From Symbiodinium natans (lineage: Eukaryota; Sar; Dinophyceae; Suessiales; Symbiodiniaceae), in assembly GCA_905221605.1 (NCBI GenBank), contig CAJNDS010000213.1:86607-150606 (forward strand): DNA of 64,000 bases, given 5' to 3'. Each line of letters opens with the position of its first letter. Positions within the stretch are counted from its first letter, which is position 1. The notes beneath the pieces are model-generated. The model searched no databases. It saw nothing but the letters and a program-made list of their open reading frames with translations, and had not been told where the DNA came from. Of this stretch, positions 21,648 through 31,304 are shown piece by piece. The position numbers were made by a program, and so were the translations under genes.

Positions 21648-22130
21648 GGGTTTAGGGTTTAGGGTTTAGGGTTTAGGGTTTGGGGTTTAGGGTTTAGGGT
21701 TTAGGGTTTGGGGTTTAGGGTTTTGGCGTTTATAGAGTTTGTGGTTCAGGGTTTGGGGTTTGGGGTTTGGGGTATAGAGTTTGGGGTTTAGGGTTTGGGG
21801 TTTAGGGTTTGGGGTTTAGGGTTTGGGGTTTAGGGTTTGGGGTTTATAGGGTTTGGGGTTTAGGGTTTGGGGTTTATAGAGTTTGTGGTTCAGGGTTTGG
21901 GGTTTGGGGTTTGGGGTTTAGGGTTTCGGGTTTATAGAGTTTGGGGTTTAGGGTTTGGGGTTTAGGGTTTGGGGTTTAGGGTTTGGGGTTCAGGGTTTGG
22001 GGTTTAGGGTTTGGGGTTTAGGGTTTGGGTTTAGGGGTTTGGGGTTTAGGGTTTGGCATTTGGGGTTTAAGGTTTTTTCGGCGGGTTTAGGCTATGGGGC
22101 TTTGGGGCTTAGGGTTTAGGCTTTGGGGCT
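21648..22130. repeat. TTTAGGG-TTTGGGG 14-bp higher-order array
   Basis: Strict alternation of TTTAGGG and TTTGGGG over long stretches, with two near-identical insertions of TTTATAGAGTTTGTGGTTCA (about 21728 and 21872), which shows segmental duplication inside the array. Confidence 0.93.
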
Positions 22131-22294
22131 TAGGGCTTACGCCCTAGGGTGTACTAGTTCATGGTTGGGATAATATTAAAAATGTAAATCCTCATTCCTT
22201 GCAGGGTTTAAGTACCCTTAAAAATGTAAAATGGTACCCAACTATGACAAAGTGTAGGGTTCGGGCTTAGGGTTAGGGACGATTCGCGTTCAAC

Positions 22295-22385
22295 CCTAAA
22301 CCCTAAACCCTAAACCCTAAACCCTAAACCCTAAACCCTAAACCCTAAACCCTAAACCCTAAACCCTAAACCCTAAACCCTAAGC
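22295..22385. repeat. CCCTAAA array
   Basis: Thirteen perfect heptamers. Confidence 0.97.
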
Positions 22386-22899
22386 AGGGCTTAGGGCTTC
22401 GGGTTTAGCGTTCGGACGGAGGGACTCCGGGAGCTCCCAAAAGTACCACCCAAGAGGAAGCCTTGCTAAGTTAGGGGGTTTAGGGTTTAGGGTTTAGGGT
22501 TTAGGGTTTAGGGTTTCGGGTTTAGGGCTTAGGGTTAAAAACAACCCCATGCCCCAAAGCCCCTTGAACCCTGCGCGCTACCTGCTGAAACCCAAAACCC
22601 GAAGCCCTTACTCTCTAAGCACATCCTACGTGCTGCACATCAGCGCCCAAAACAACAAACTCTAACTACTGTAACCCCCCTGAACTCATCCTACGTACTA
22701 CACCCTGCAACCCAATACCCAAAACCCGAACAAAACCCTCTGAGCTCATCGTGCGTACTAGGCGCGCACTCAGATTCCAAAACCGGAACAGCAAAATCCT
22801 AAACTCATCTAAACAAGTGTCCCAAACCAGCACCTCGACGTGCAGGTTCAGCTTGTTTTCCCTAAACCCTAACCCTAAACCCTAAACCCTAAACCCTTC

Positions 22900-22952
22900 G
22901 ATGCTTCGCAAACCAAGGCTGGCGCCGCCAGTGTTTGCTGCCCGCGCACGCG
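22900..22952 (-). CDS. Possible internal exon
   Basis: Minus-strand island next to a CCCTAAA tract (22860-22898). After a GCATCAG acceptor it reads ARARAANTGGASLGLRSIEG up to a repeat-made GTTTAG donor. A plus-strand reading starting MLRKPRLAPP is an alternative. Confidence 0.3.
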
Positions 22953-23367
22953 CCTGATGCCGCGCACACCGAAAAAAATTGCGCTGTTGTACCAATAAGG
23001 CTTCGGGCTGAGGGTTAAAGGGGTAATCAGTACGAAGGTCATGTGCAAAAGCAAACCCATCGTAAAAGTAAAAATATACAAGGGAACAGAGGCACTAGTA
23101 CTGATATGTCCAGAGGTCACATGCAACAGCAAAAAGAGGAATAGTAAACAGTAAGGAATGTTGTAATAGCAACAGCGGAGGCACTAGCACCAATCTGCAT
23201 CAGAAATGTAAGCAAAAACTTCTTCAGCTAAAGTTTAGTACCGTGGGAACCCACAGGAACCTCAGGAATCGAGCAAGTACTCAGTAGAAAATTCAGGACC
23301 CTGGCTCCTGTGTACCCCTCTCTGTACAATCGACAATCCTTTCCTCCTGGGGGTACGACTTTTTGAG

Positions 23368-23492
23368 GTTCCCATGCTACGTTTTGCTTAAGAACCAGAT
23401 TACCCTTATAAGGAAGAGTACTTCTTATTCTTGGGGGGGGTTAGGGTTTAGGGTTAGGGTTTAGAGGGGTTCTTAAGCAAATAGTTCCCATG
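23368..23492. repeat. Family B element with nested TTTAGGG insert
   Basis: Termini CTACGTTTTGCTTAAGAACC and GGTTCTTAAGCAAATAG. The 9-nt sequence GTTCCCATG lies on both sides (about 23368-23376 and 23484-23492), consistent with a target duplication. A short TTTAGGG block sits inside. Confidence 0.7.
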
Positions 23493-24010
23493 GGACTTCC
23501 GTCGACCAGGGCGCCCGGCTGAGGGCGGTGTTGAAGGCCGCCAGGCTCGGCCGGAGATGCCACCTCCGGTCAAGTAAGACCTCTCTTCGGGTTTAGGGTT
23601 TAGGTTCTAATTTGTTTGAAATATCCCTAATCTCTTGGGCGCAGGGGATGGGGTGATGGGTTCGGGGGATTGAAGTGTTTCGGTGTGGAGTTTGGAGGGC
23701 TTCAGGGTTCGGGGTTTGGGCTTTGGGATTGAAACGTGGTGGGGGGCTGGGGGTATCGGGTTTTGAGGGCTGGGGAGGGAGGGTTGAGGGTTTGTAGGTA
23801 CCATAGCTTGAGGCATGACCTTCGGCGCAAGGCTGCCTGACCTCGGCCCAGTCCTACATCAACACTATATATCGTATCCACGTGTGGCAACCCATTGCGC
23901 CAACTCGAAACATTTCGGATCACGGCCTGAAGAAACCCTTCGAAGCATGAAACTCTGCAAGTCCACAAGCGCCTACATGTGGGTCTTTAGATACCACCTC
24001 AGGAACCCAA

Positions 24011-24036
24011 TATATATATATATATATATATATATA
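24011..24036. repeat. (TA)n microsatellite
   Basis: Thirteen TA units. Confidence 0.95.
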
Positions 24037-25395
24037 CCCACTGGTATTTACATTGAAAGTGAACCATATATACACTCACCAGCAACAGTAAGTACTAACA
24101 TGAGCCCTACCTCAATGTAAACATCAGACTTGCAGCAAATCACAACAAATCCCCCCCCCCCCCCGCCAAGCTCTGCACATAAGCAACGAAACCCCTCAAT
24201 CCCGAATCGCAGCGGGGTCCCAACACCTACTTAGAGCGACCCTGGGGTCACTCAGGGGTTCTGGAACCCTACTTCTACAGGGTATCTTTTGGGTTACTGT
24301 AGGGCTTTCGATGGAGAGTCATTAACTATCTAGCTTACCCGCGACCCTAAACCCTAAACCCGCAGGGTCCATTGAAGTACCTGCCTTTGCGCGGTTAGCA
24401 GCAATGCGAGCGCGTGACGCCAGGCTTGGCCCTGTCTGGCAGTTTGGGGTTTAAGACGTAGGGTTTAGGGTTGAAGGGTTCTGGGAGCAGCAAGGTGGCT
24501 TGAAGGAACCTTAAACCCTAAACCCTAAAAACTAAACCCTTATGTCACCTAGGGCAAACGGGTTGATTTAGTGGAGGGAACAATCAAGAAGCCTTCCTGG
24601 GGCCATGAAGACGCAGGTTGTCCCACTCAAAGTATCCCAAACTGGAGACAACTCCTACTCTGCGAAATTAAAACCTAAGCCTAAACCCTAAACCCAAATC
24701 CCGACCAACCCTAAACCCACCAAGGGCAAGCCCTCTCTTCAAGGGCGAAGGTAAGGCATTTTGCAACGTCGGCACATCCTATGAGGGCTTTCGGATTCGG
24801 GCTGTTTCAAAGGTAGGGTGCTTCCCAAGGGACTTGCAACCTTTCACAAAACCCCGGGCTCAGTCCCGCAAGGGAGCCTGTTGTGGAGCGCAAACCCCTA
24901 AACCCTAAACCCTAGACCCTAAACCCTAAACCCTAAACCCTAAACCTCTTGGCTGGTCTAGTGGTCTGAAGGCGACTCTCCTGCGGGGACCTAGTATATT
25001 CAGGCTCACCGGGCCTTTGGAGGATCCTTGTGGGGAGTAGCGATGACAAACCCGTGACCTAGACATTAATATAAAAAAATGCTACCGGAAAAAAAACTAA
25101 GCCCTATAAGCCCTAAAATTCTAGACCCTAAACCCGAAACCCGATTATCAGCCCTGAATCCGAAACCCTGAACCCGAAAGCCAATAAGCCCTAAGCCCTA
25201 AGCCCTAAACCCTCCTAAACCCTGCAAGCCCTGAATTCTAGACCCTAAACCCTATAGTCCCTATAGTGATCGGATCCTTGGCGCAAGCGCTGGCCGCGCT
25301 GGTCAGTGCCACGGTGTTGGGCCTGGCATTTGACAAGGCAGGAACAGCAAAGCCTCAACCCGTGCGCGTGAGGGAACTCTTTAATCCTACCAGGT

Positions 25396-25470
25396 CCCTA
25401 AACCCTAAACCCTAAACCCTAAACCCCAAACCCTAAACCCTATAAACCCTAAAAACCCTAAACCCTAAAC
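25396..25470. repeat. CCCTAAA array
   Basis: About ten heptamers with CCCCAAA and CCCTATAAA variants, ending at the exon border at 25471. Confidence 0.94.
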
Positions 25471-25526
25471 CCTGCAGTGTGCCGAGTGTCTGCTTCAAAC
25501 CAGCTCCGGAGCTCGACAGGAACTGC
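25471..25526 (-). CDS. Probable internal exon, PPR-like series
   Basis: 56-nt exon from a GTTTTTAG acceptor to a G|GTTTAG donor. It reads AVPVELRSWFEADTRHTA. Both splice sites are good and the repeat abuts the donor. No diagnostic motif, but it lies in line with PPR exons on the same strand. Confidence 0.5.
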
Positions 25527-25589
25527 CTAAAAACGTCAAGGGATTCAGACTCGTACCACGAAGCCCGAAGGTTGTACCCCCCCCGAAGG

Positions 25590-25695
25590 TTTAGGGTTTA
25601 GGGTTTAGGGTTTAGGGTTTAGGGTTTAGGGTTTAGGGTTTAGGGTTTAGGGTCTAGGGTTTAGGGTTTAGGGTTTGCGGTTTAGGGTTTAGGGT
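25590..25695. repeat. TTTAGGG array
   Basis: About 15 heptamers, nearly perfect. Confidence 0.96.
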
Positions 25696-25840
25696 CTTTT
25701 TTATACTACCTTAAGGATCCTTAAAAAGGGTCCCCTCCCAACCCCAGAGTACCACCTTAGGGGTCCAAGGTATAGTCCCTTGAAAAAGGCGAGTATCCGA
25801 AGCCCTGGGCCCTAAAACCCTAAGCCCTAAAGCCCTAACG

Positions 25841-25845
25841 CCCTA
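25841..25845. other. Target-site duplication, left copy (CCCTA)
   Basis: CCCTA directly outside the 3' LTR of the copia element, matching 35598-35602. Five bp is the usual duplication length for Ty1/copia integrases. Confidence 0.8.
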
Positions 25846-26075
25846 TACGGGGGGCAACCGAAGGAGGACAGGGAACAAAACAGTCAACCCCAACAGAAGC
25901 CCTTAATTCCCCTGGAACAACCAACAACCAAACAACAAGACCCCAAACCAAGGGCACACTTTTTACGAAACCTTCGACCGCTTTGGTCATGGCTTGAGCC
26001 AAAGGATTACCGGGTGCATTGACCCTTCAACTTCCAATACCAACTCCTTTCTACAATACCAACTGCAGCTCCGCA
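25846..26075 (-). repeat. 3' LTR
   Basis: 230 bp, TACGGGGGGCAACC... to ...CTGCAGCTCCGCA on the plus strand. Differs from the other LTR at about five positions. Confidence 0.95.
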
Positions 26076-26084
26076 CTCCCCCTG
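26076..26084 (-). promoter_or_regulatory. Polypurine tract
   Basis: CAGGGGGAG on the minus strand directly before the 3' LTR, the expected primer for plus-strand synthesis. Confidence 0.75.
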
Positions 26085-26261
26085 TCCTAGGATTTCCTAG
26101 GACACATTGGAGGTGCAGATCTTTGGCCAAAAACCGCCATTTAGGCAGCAGCCAGCTGCTTGAAATGCACATTATGGTTTTACGTCTTCCAGGACGAACC
26201 TTCAGCTCATTGGCCGAATCCTTTACCGTTGAGGATTTCTTCACCTCGCACTTGAAAAAAT

Positions 26262-28688
26262 TCACGTTCCAGCGGCCCGTTCCTCACCAAGGAACTCGGC
26301 ATTCACCACCCAGCCGTCCTTGAGGCAATGCTCACAAAGCGTCTTAGCCCTGGGCTGTGAATATCGCAGAACATCACAGTCACTGCTTGCGTGCATACAG
26401 TTCCCACCCACTGTTGTATACAAAGTGGCACTCGCAGGAATAACCACCACTTTCTTAACCCACAGCCTTTTATACAGCTGCCGAAAGAGGCACCATGCCA
26501 ACTCCCAGAGTATAATTGCTGCCACCAAATACGCAACAAGGTCTGAATTGTTGATAACCATTTCAATACCTTGAGCCAGAACCATCACCGTAGATGTGTT
26601 GGCGACCTTGCGCACCCCTTCTTCTGAGCAAAAGAAACCAGCAGTTGACACTTCTTCACCACCAGTTGCCATCCCTTGCAGAGATGCAGCCACCATCATG
26701 ACCGCCATTGCAAGCGAGGCCCTCTTCAAGTCAGTCCCTTGTACCAACAGTCGGAGACCCCAAAGTGCCTTTTGCTTTGCATACACCTGTCCACTCATCA
26801 ATTTGGTCAACAGGTCAGCGATCATATACTCACCGCGAAGGTGCGCGATCACCATATAACCACGGTCTACCAGAGACCTGACACCGGCTGCTCGAATTCT
26901 CAGGTGTCTTGTCCTCCAGCTTCCAGCCGGATATTGAATGATTGAGCATGTCGAAACCGAATCTGTATACAGCACTTTTTGCAGTGATTCTTCACCTGTT
27001 CCAACCAAAGCGGCAATTATAGGGGTGCACGACTGAATCATCTTTTCATTTTCACCTGCCGCAAAGCTGGCATCCGCGTAGGACTCCACCACCTGAACGC
27101 CTCGTCCATAACGCAACACCTCATTTCTTTCTTTTTCGCATGTTGCGATTGCTCCGAACGTCAGGCCTAACGTTGGAGTTGCAGCAAGGTATCGGAAAAC
27201 CTCCTCAGCCTTTTTAACCACAAATCGCGGCCTTCGGGATGTCCACAAAGACAACTGGCTCGCGCAGAACGCCAAATCAGGTCGAGTTTTGATTGCCACC
27301 CAGAGGAACTCCCCTACGGCACCTTGAGCCGCTCGCAAGGAAGGAATATCTACCTCCTCTTCTTCACCTGGAGTTTCTTTCACCATTGGCAGGTTACTCC
27401 CTTTTCCAGTTTCATCGATCTGATACCCTCGTCGGTTCAGCAAATCTCTCACGAAGTCCTCCTGGTTGAGAAAGAAGCTGCCATTTCGATACCAGATTTG
27501 GACACCCAAAAACTTCAGGAATCCATCACCACAGCCTGGACCACAGAACTCGGGTTCAGAAGTTTTCCACTCCTTCCTGATCTGTTCCAAGGCTTCCCGG
27601 AGCACTGTCATAGTCCCAGCCATCAAAAAATCATCCACGTAAAGACCCATTGTCCCTACCAACTTGCTTGCACCTTCCGGCTTTTCTTGTGCCATAATAA
27701 GGAACAGACTTGGGTCTGCATTGGACCTCTGAAAGCTCATTGCTTGTCCATCCTTTGACACCCAAGACATACCTTGAAGACGTTGGTCTCGCCACTCCAC
27801 CCATGCTGCAGGACTTTCGGCCAAACCGTACAAGGCCTTTCTCACAATCCACCGCTCCTCCTTTGTGCAAAGACCCAATTTCACCGCCGCCCTTGGGGGC
27901 TGCACCACCACCAGACGCCCTTCTCTTTGCGCCCTATTCATCGGCGCCGTCAGAAAAGCTTTGGAAATGTCTAAACCAGCGATGATCCACACCATATATG
28001 CTGCGTGCCTCACTTGACACCTGAATGTAGTTGAGTCTAAACCTGGAGCGTACAGCGAGTGACGACTGAGGGACCTCGGCCCTTCATATTCTGTAGCTGC
28101 CGTTGACGAAATAAAATTTCCACATGCACAGATACGGGCACGTCGCCTCCCTGTCCCTTGCTTCCGGGTAAACACCACCAGACTGGGAACGTACTCAATC
28201 ACCGGTGCATTAGGCTCTTCCGCCAATTTGTCCAGCTTTTCTTGAGTTGTTGGTTCCACCACCTCCAACTCTTTCACCAAAGACGTCACCTCGTCCGACA
28301 ATGATTCCCTCCACTTTTCCAGCTCTTGCATGGCTTCTTGTGTAGGGATTGTTTTTGTTTGCAGGAACTCAACCTCCTCTGCTGCCTCAAGCGCGGTATT
28401 TTCTTGTACCATTTGCTGAACTTGAGCTGCTTTGACCAAAAACTTCGAGAGCTGTTCCTCAGCCCTTTTTGCTTTAACCAGCCATTCTCTAGTCTCTGAT
28501 CCTTTTTCCTCATTCGACTCATTGGCCGATCCATGGAACTCGTCCAAAATGCAACATTCCTGTTCAGCAATTAGGCGTCGAATACTCAAATGCTCCTCTA
28601 GAGCCCATTGATGCGCTTCGAACACAGCGTAGTCGACTTCCTCTGCAAGGTCGTCCAGCGAGGTTTCTTTCACGTCATTTTTAACCAT
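26262..28688 (-). CDS. Copia reverse transcriptase - RNase H with C-terminal extension
   Basis: 808 residues. An N-terminal Glu-rich helical stretch (about 1-150) precedes the RT. RT motifs: LDISKAF at 239-245 (motif A Asp), LYGLAESP near 286, YVDD at 350-353 (motif C), KFLGVQI near 392. RNase H: YADAS at 537-541 and YTDS at 574-577, then HLRGEYMIADLLTK at 616-629. Only 36 residues separate the first two Asp motifs, and the usual W.S..Q...S.AE.E segment with the catalytic Glu is missing, so RNase H looks internally deleted. After it come a hydrophobic segment (about 716-735) and a C.H....C...C..C cluster (Cys764, His766, Cys771, Cys785, Cys788), possibly zinc-binding. The start overlaps the end of the upstream ORF in another frame. 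Confidence 0.93.
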   Translation of the reverse strand: MVKNDVKETSLDDLAEEVDYAVFEAHQWALEEHLSIRRLIAEQECCILDEFHGSANESNEEKGSETREWLVKAKRAEEQLSKFLVKAAQVQQMVQENTALEAAEEVEFLQTKTIPTQEAMQELEKWRESLSDEVTSLVKELEVVEPTTQEKLDKLAEEPNAPVIEYVPSLVVFTRKQGTGRRRARICACGNFISSTAATEYEGPRSLSRHSLYAPGLDSTTFRCQVRHAAYMVWIIAGLDISKAFLTAPMNRAQREGRLVVVQPPRAAVKLGLCTKEERWIVRKALYGLAESPAAWVEWRDQRLQGMSWVSKDGQAMSFQRSNADPSLFLIMAQEKPEGASKLVGTMGLYVDDFLMAGTMTVLREALEQIRKEWKTSEPEFCGPGCGDGFLKFLGVQIWYRNGSFFLNQEDFVRDLLNRRGYQIDETGKGSNLPMVKETPGEEEEVDIPSLRAAQGAVGEFLWVAIKTRPDLAFCASQLSLWTSRRPRFVVKKAEEVFRYLAATPTLGLTFGAIATCEKERNEVLRYGRGVQVVESYADASFAAGENEKMIQSCTPIIAALVGTGEESLQKVLYTDSVSTCSIIQYPAGSWRTRHLRIRAAGVRSLVDRGYMVIAHLRGEYMIADLLTKLMSGQVYAKQKALWGLRLLVQGTDLKRASLAMAVMMVAASLQGMATGGEEVSTAGFFCSEEGVRKVANTSTVMVLAQGIEMVINNSDLVAYLVAAIILWELAWCLFRQLYKRLWVKKVVVIPASATLYTTVGGNCMHASSDCDVLRYSQPRAKTLCEHCLKDGWVVNAEFLGEERAAGT

Positions 28689-30034
28689 TTCCTTTTTTCA
28701 CCTTCTTCAGCTTGTGGTTCCGGAAGAGGAAACTTGCATTGGAGAAGATAGCACCTATCCTTGTAGCTCAAACGCTCCATAAAAACAGGTGTGTACCCTG
28801 TCAAGGATACCCTGTTCCCTTTCCAAGGCATAGGACCATGCAGTTTTCTCGGAAAGAACGACATGAAGTTCCAGTGGATATCGACCAATTTTCCAGGTAA
28901 GACTTTCTTCCCATAGGATTGCTCCACCACTTCAGCTCCTTCCTCTAAAACCTTTTCATCCTCAACCCACAGCTGACCATCTTTATAGTCACCAAAGCCA
29001 CACACATAATTGCAGCAATGCTTTTCATTGTGGCTATCCCTATGCAATGACACCGGAGCATTGCACGAGATCTGAAGAGCAGAAAATTTGGCTTCAGGAT
29101 TGTGGTGTCTCACGAATGATGCCAGATAACGACATAGCCATGGCCTTCTATAAGTCTCTTTTGTAATACCACACACTCCGCCATGAGTATAGTGGCCCAA
29201 CACCAGAGCTCGCGTACTTGTGCACCAATTGTTAATACCACCTCTTCGATTCACCCTCTTTGGGTATACAATCCCTTCCAGAAGCTCCTCACAGTCCACG
29301 TAATCATACATAGACCTTTCATACATTGACTTGGCTTTTTGCTCTTCTTTTTCCAACTGTGTTCCATCCCCAGCAGTTTCACTTTTGCAGACCAAATAAG
29401 CATTTTCATGAGGAGAACAGCAAGTCGGCCAATACTCATCACCAGGAACATTGTCCTCAACATCTGCATTTTCTTCCAGCTCCCCCAGACCCTGCATGTC
29501 ATCCTCGAAAATTTCTAAGGGCGGACTCTCCCCCCGCTTGCGAAGCAAGCGCAAGGAGCCCACATGACCACGCAGTGAAGAGGCCGGGCTTTTTCCATTT
29601 AACCGATGACGAACTGGAGGATCGCGAGGCGGAGGTAAAGGAGGACCTTCCTCATCAGCGAACCGAAGCGCCGGTTTTTTCCCCTTGAGACGATGCTCTG
29701 GAGGAGAAGGCTCCTGCTCTTCTACCACCCCTTCCAGCTCCAATTCAGGCGGTTCCTTTATATTGGAAAAAATCGTAGTGCAGGGAAATAACACCAGTTC
29801 ATCCGGATCTTTTGCAGTCCCTTGAGCTTCCACCCAATAACCACCAGGTAGGTCATCGCATGGACCCAAAAGAAGCGCAGGCTGCGTACGATCGACCCAT
29901 TGCCGACCTTTCTTTGTTCCATCCGGACCCAGCAACTCCCATGGACGACGTTTGACTTGAATCTGAGCACCAAAGGGAAGCAATGCTTTAGGATTTAACC
30001 CCAACTCCCTTTCAGCTTTCTGCCACCGTAACAT
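28670..30034 (-). CDS. Integrase C-terminal region fused to TET/JBP-like 2OG-Fe(II) dioxygenase domain
   Basis: 454 residues; the frame is open upstream of the first Met to about 30107. Residues 1-90 are the integrase C-terminal part (LLPFGAQIQVKRRPW, then RTQPALLLGPCDDLPGGYWV). A Pro- and acid-rich linker follows. Residues about 270-420 carry an iron/2-oxoglutarate dioxygenase signature: HRDSHN at 331-336, a DGQLW strand near 352, and LHGPMPWKGNRVSLTGY at 398-414, giving the H-x-D...H...R set (His331, Asp333, His399, Arg408). The HRDxHN box and the R.LH......R.SL..Y tail resemble the TET/JBP 5-methylpyrimidine oxidases rather than generic prolyl hydroxylases. The oxidase role is inferred. 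The ORF runs into the RT ORF with a frame change at an A-rich site. Confidence 0.75.
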   Translation of the reverse strand: MLRWQKAERELGLNPKALLPFGAQIQVKRRPWELLGPDGTKKGRQWVDRTQPALLLGPCDDLPGGYWVEAQGTAKDPDELVLFPCTTIFSNIKEPPELELEGVVEEQEPSPPEHRLKGKKPALRFADEEGPPLPPPRDPPVRHRLNGKSPASSLRGHVGSLRLLRKRGESPPLEIFEDDMQGLGELEENADVEDNVPGDEYWPTCCSPHENAYLVCKSETAGDGTQLEKEEQKAKSMYERSMYDYVDCEELLEGIVYPKRVNRRGGINNWCTSTRALVLGHYTHGGVCGITKETYRRPWLCRYLASFVRHHNPEAKFSALQISCNAPVSLHRDSHNEKHCCNYVCGFGDYKDGQLWVEDEKVLEEGAEVVEQSYGKKVLPGKLVDIHWNFMSFFPRKLHGPMPWKGNRVSLTGYTPVFMERLSYKDRCYLLQCKFPLPEPQAEEGEKRKWLKMT

Positions 30035-30040
30035 TGACCA

Positions 30041-30856
30041 ATGGCGAGCAGCCAGTGCCCAGTACGCCGGCCCGAGTTGAGTGCTGAGGATCTGGTGGAT
30101 GGTTCTCAGGAAGGGCTCTCAAGTCCTACCTTCTGGAGTTGGCCAGAGGTGAAAAGTTTTTGTGAGCGTTATGGAATGCACGCTGCACATTTTGATCAAG
30201 GAGCATTGGGACATGCTCTGGTGAAACCTACGACTTTCCTGGTGTCTGATATGGAACTATGGGAATCGTTGGAACAAGTTCGCGTGGTTGTTCCGTGGTC
30301 AGCAACATTCGCTTCTACCCTGGAAGAGCGTATTGGACAATCCTCCATATGGGCGCGATGGGCGTTTGGATTGGTTAAAAGAATACGTCACAGGTTGGCA
30401 CAATGGTTGCATGAGAGCGATGCTGAACGGGAAGCTATGGTGTTAAAAAAGGAAGAACGAGAAGGGACGTTACGGAGGTTAACAGCTGAGGAGCGAGCTT
30501 TCCGTGACCATTGCCTAAGGGGGCATATTCCTTTCAGACGTGATTGTCAAATCTGTGTGTCTGCCGCTGGAAAGGAGCGTCGCCATTTGAGGCGGAAGCA
30601 TGGGGATGCTTACACTTTATCATTGGACTTAGCGGGTCCATACAAGTGTTCAAAGGATGCTCACCAGCAGAAGCCACGACACGCTGTTATTGGTGTGTAT
30701 CAATTTCCAATGTTGGATCCCAATGTGGGTCGCCCTCCAGAAAAGGAGGAAGATGCGGATGAGGTGGAAGATCAGGTGGCAGATGATGGTACTGGTGTTG
30801 GAGGTGGAACCTGCGCCAGTTCTGGAAGCGGAGGTGTTGAAAATTCAAGCTTCTGA
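30041..30856 (+). CDS. Inverted piece: end of methylase-like region and integrase zinc-binding domain
   Basis: Plus-strand ORF inside a minus-strand element. From about residue 30 it reads FWSWPEVKSFCERYGM and FDQGALGHALVKPTT, sequence that in dinoflagellate copia polyproteins lies between the GGPPC domain and integrase. It continues with the integrase HHCC box (DHCLRGHIPFRRDCQIC near residues 160-176) and LSLDLAGPY, the start of the catalytic core with the first Asp. The frame is lost near 30720-30850, where the core continues in the overlapping plus ORF. Confidence 0.8.
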   Translation: MASSQCPVRRPELSAEDLVDGSQEGLSSPTFWSWPEVKSFCERYGMHAAHFDQGALGHALVKPTTFLVSDMELWESLEQVRVVVPWSATFASTLEERIGQSSIWARWAFGLVKRIRHRLAQWLHESDAEREAMVLKKEEREGTLRRLTAEERAFRDHCLRGHIPFRRDCQICVSAAGKERRHLRRKHGDAYTLSLDLAGPYKCSKDAHQQKPRHAVIGVYQFPMLDPNVGRPPEKEEDADEVEDQVADDGTGVGGGTCASSGSGGVENSSF

Positions 30857-31304
30857 GAAATCCTGGAAGGAACTGAAGGACCACTTGACCCAACCTGTCC
30901 GTATGATCAACTTCGTTATGGTGGAGCCGATTGTGGATAAACAGCAAACAACTGTTTTGTCGGCAGTTCAAAGGATGATGGTGCGCTTGCAGAGACATGG
31001 GTATCCGGTGTTGAGAATCCACTCAGATCGAGCGGGGGAGTTTGTCAATGCACGCTTCCGCTCCTTTTGTGAAACTCGTCTGATATATAGGACCACTGGT
31101 GATCCTGGAGTCCCGCAAACAAATGGGCGCGCTGAAGCATGTGTGGGTTTATTCAAACGTGGTGTCAGGTCGCTCTTAAAGGAGGCGCAAGACCGTTTTG
31201 CCATTCTGAGAGAAATCTTTCTCTATGAGTTCAGGGTCCCCAGGGCTTTCCATGCCAAAGAAGACAGAACTTCCATTGATGACTTCAGCAGTTCCACACC
31301 TTGA
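30657..31304 (+). CDS. Inverted piece: integrase catalytic core
   Basis: The informative part starts near 30830: a Trp-Lys-rich stretch, VDKQQTT, HSDRAGEF (second catalytic Asp) and TTGDPGVPQTNGRAE (the region of the catalytic Glu), then VGLFKRGVRSLLKEA. Homology stops near 31195, where the minus-strand methylase-like ORF resumes. The remaining C-terminal residues are antisense read-through. Confidence 0.8.
   Translation: MLTSRSHDTLLLVCINFQCWIPMWVALQKRRKMRMRWKIRWQMMVLVLEVEPAPVLEAEVLKIQASEKSWKELKDHLTQPVRMINFVMVEPIVDKQQTTVLSAVQRMMVRLQRHGYPVLRIHSDRAGEFVNARFRSFCETRLIYRTTGDPGVPQTNGRAEACVGLFKRGVRSLLKEAQDRFAILREIFLYEFRVPRAFHAKEDRTSIDDFSSSTP

Noticed and set aside
24949-25030. GGCTGGTCTAGTGGTCTGAAGG resembling a tRNA D arm
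   Set aside because: No T arm or anticodon stem at the required distance.
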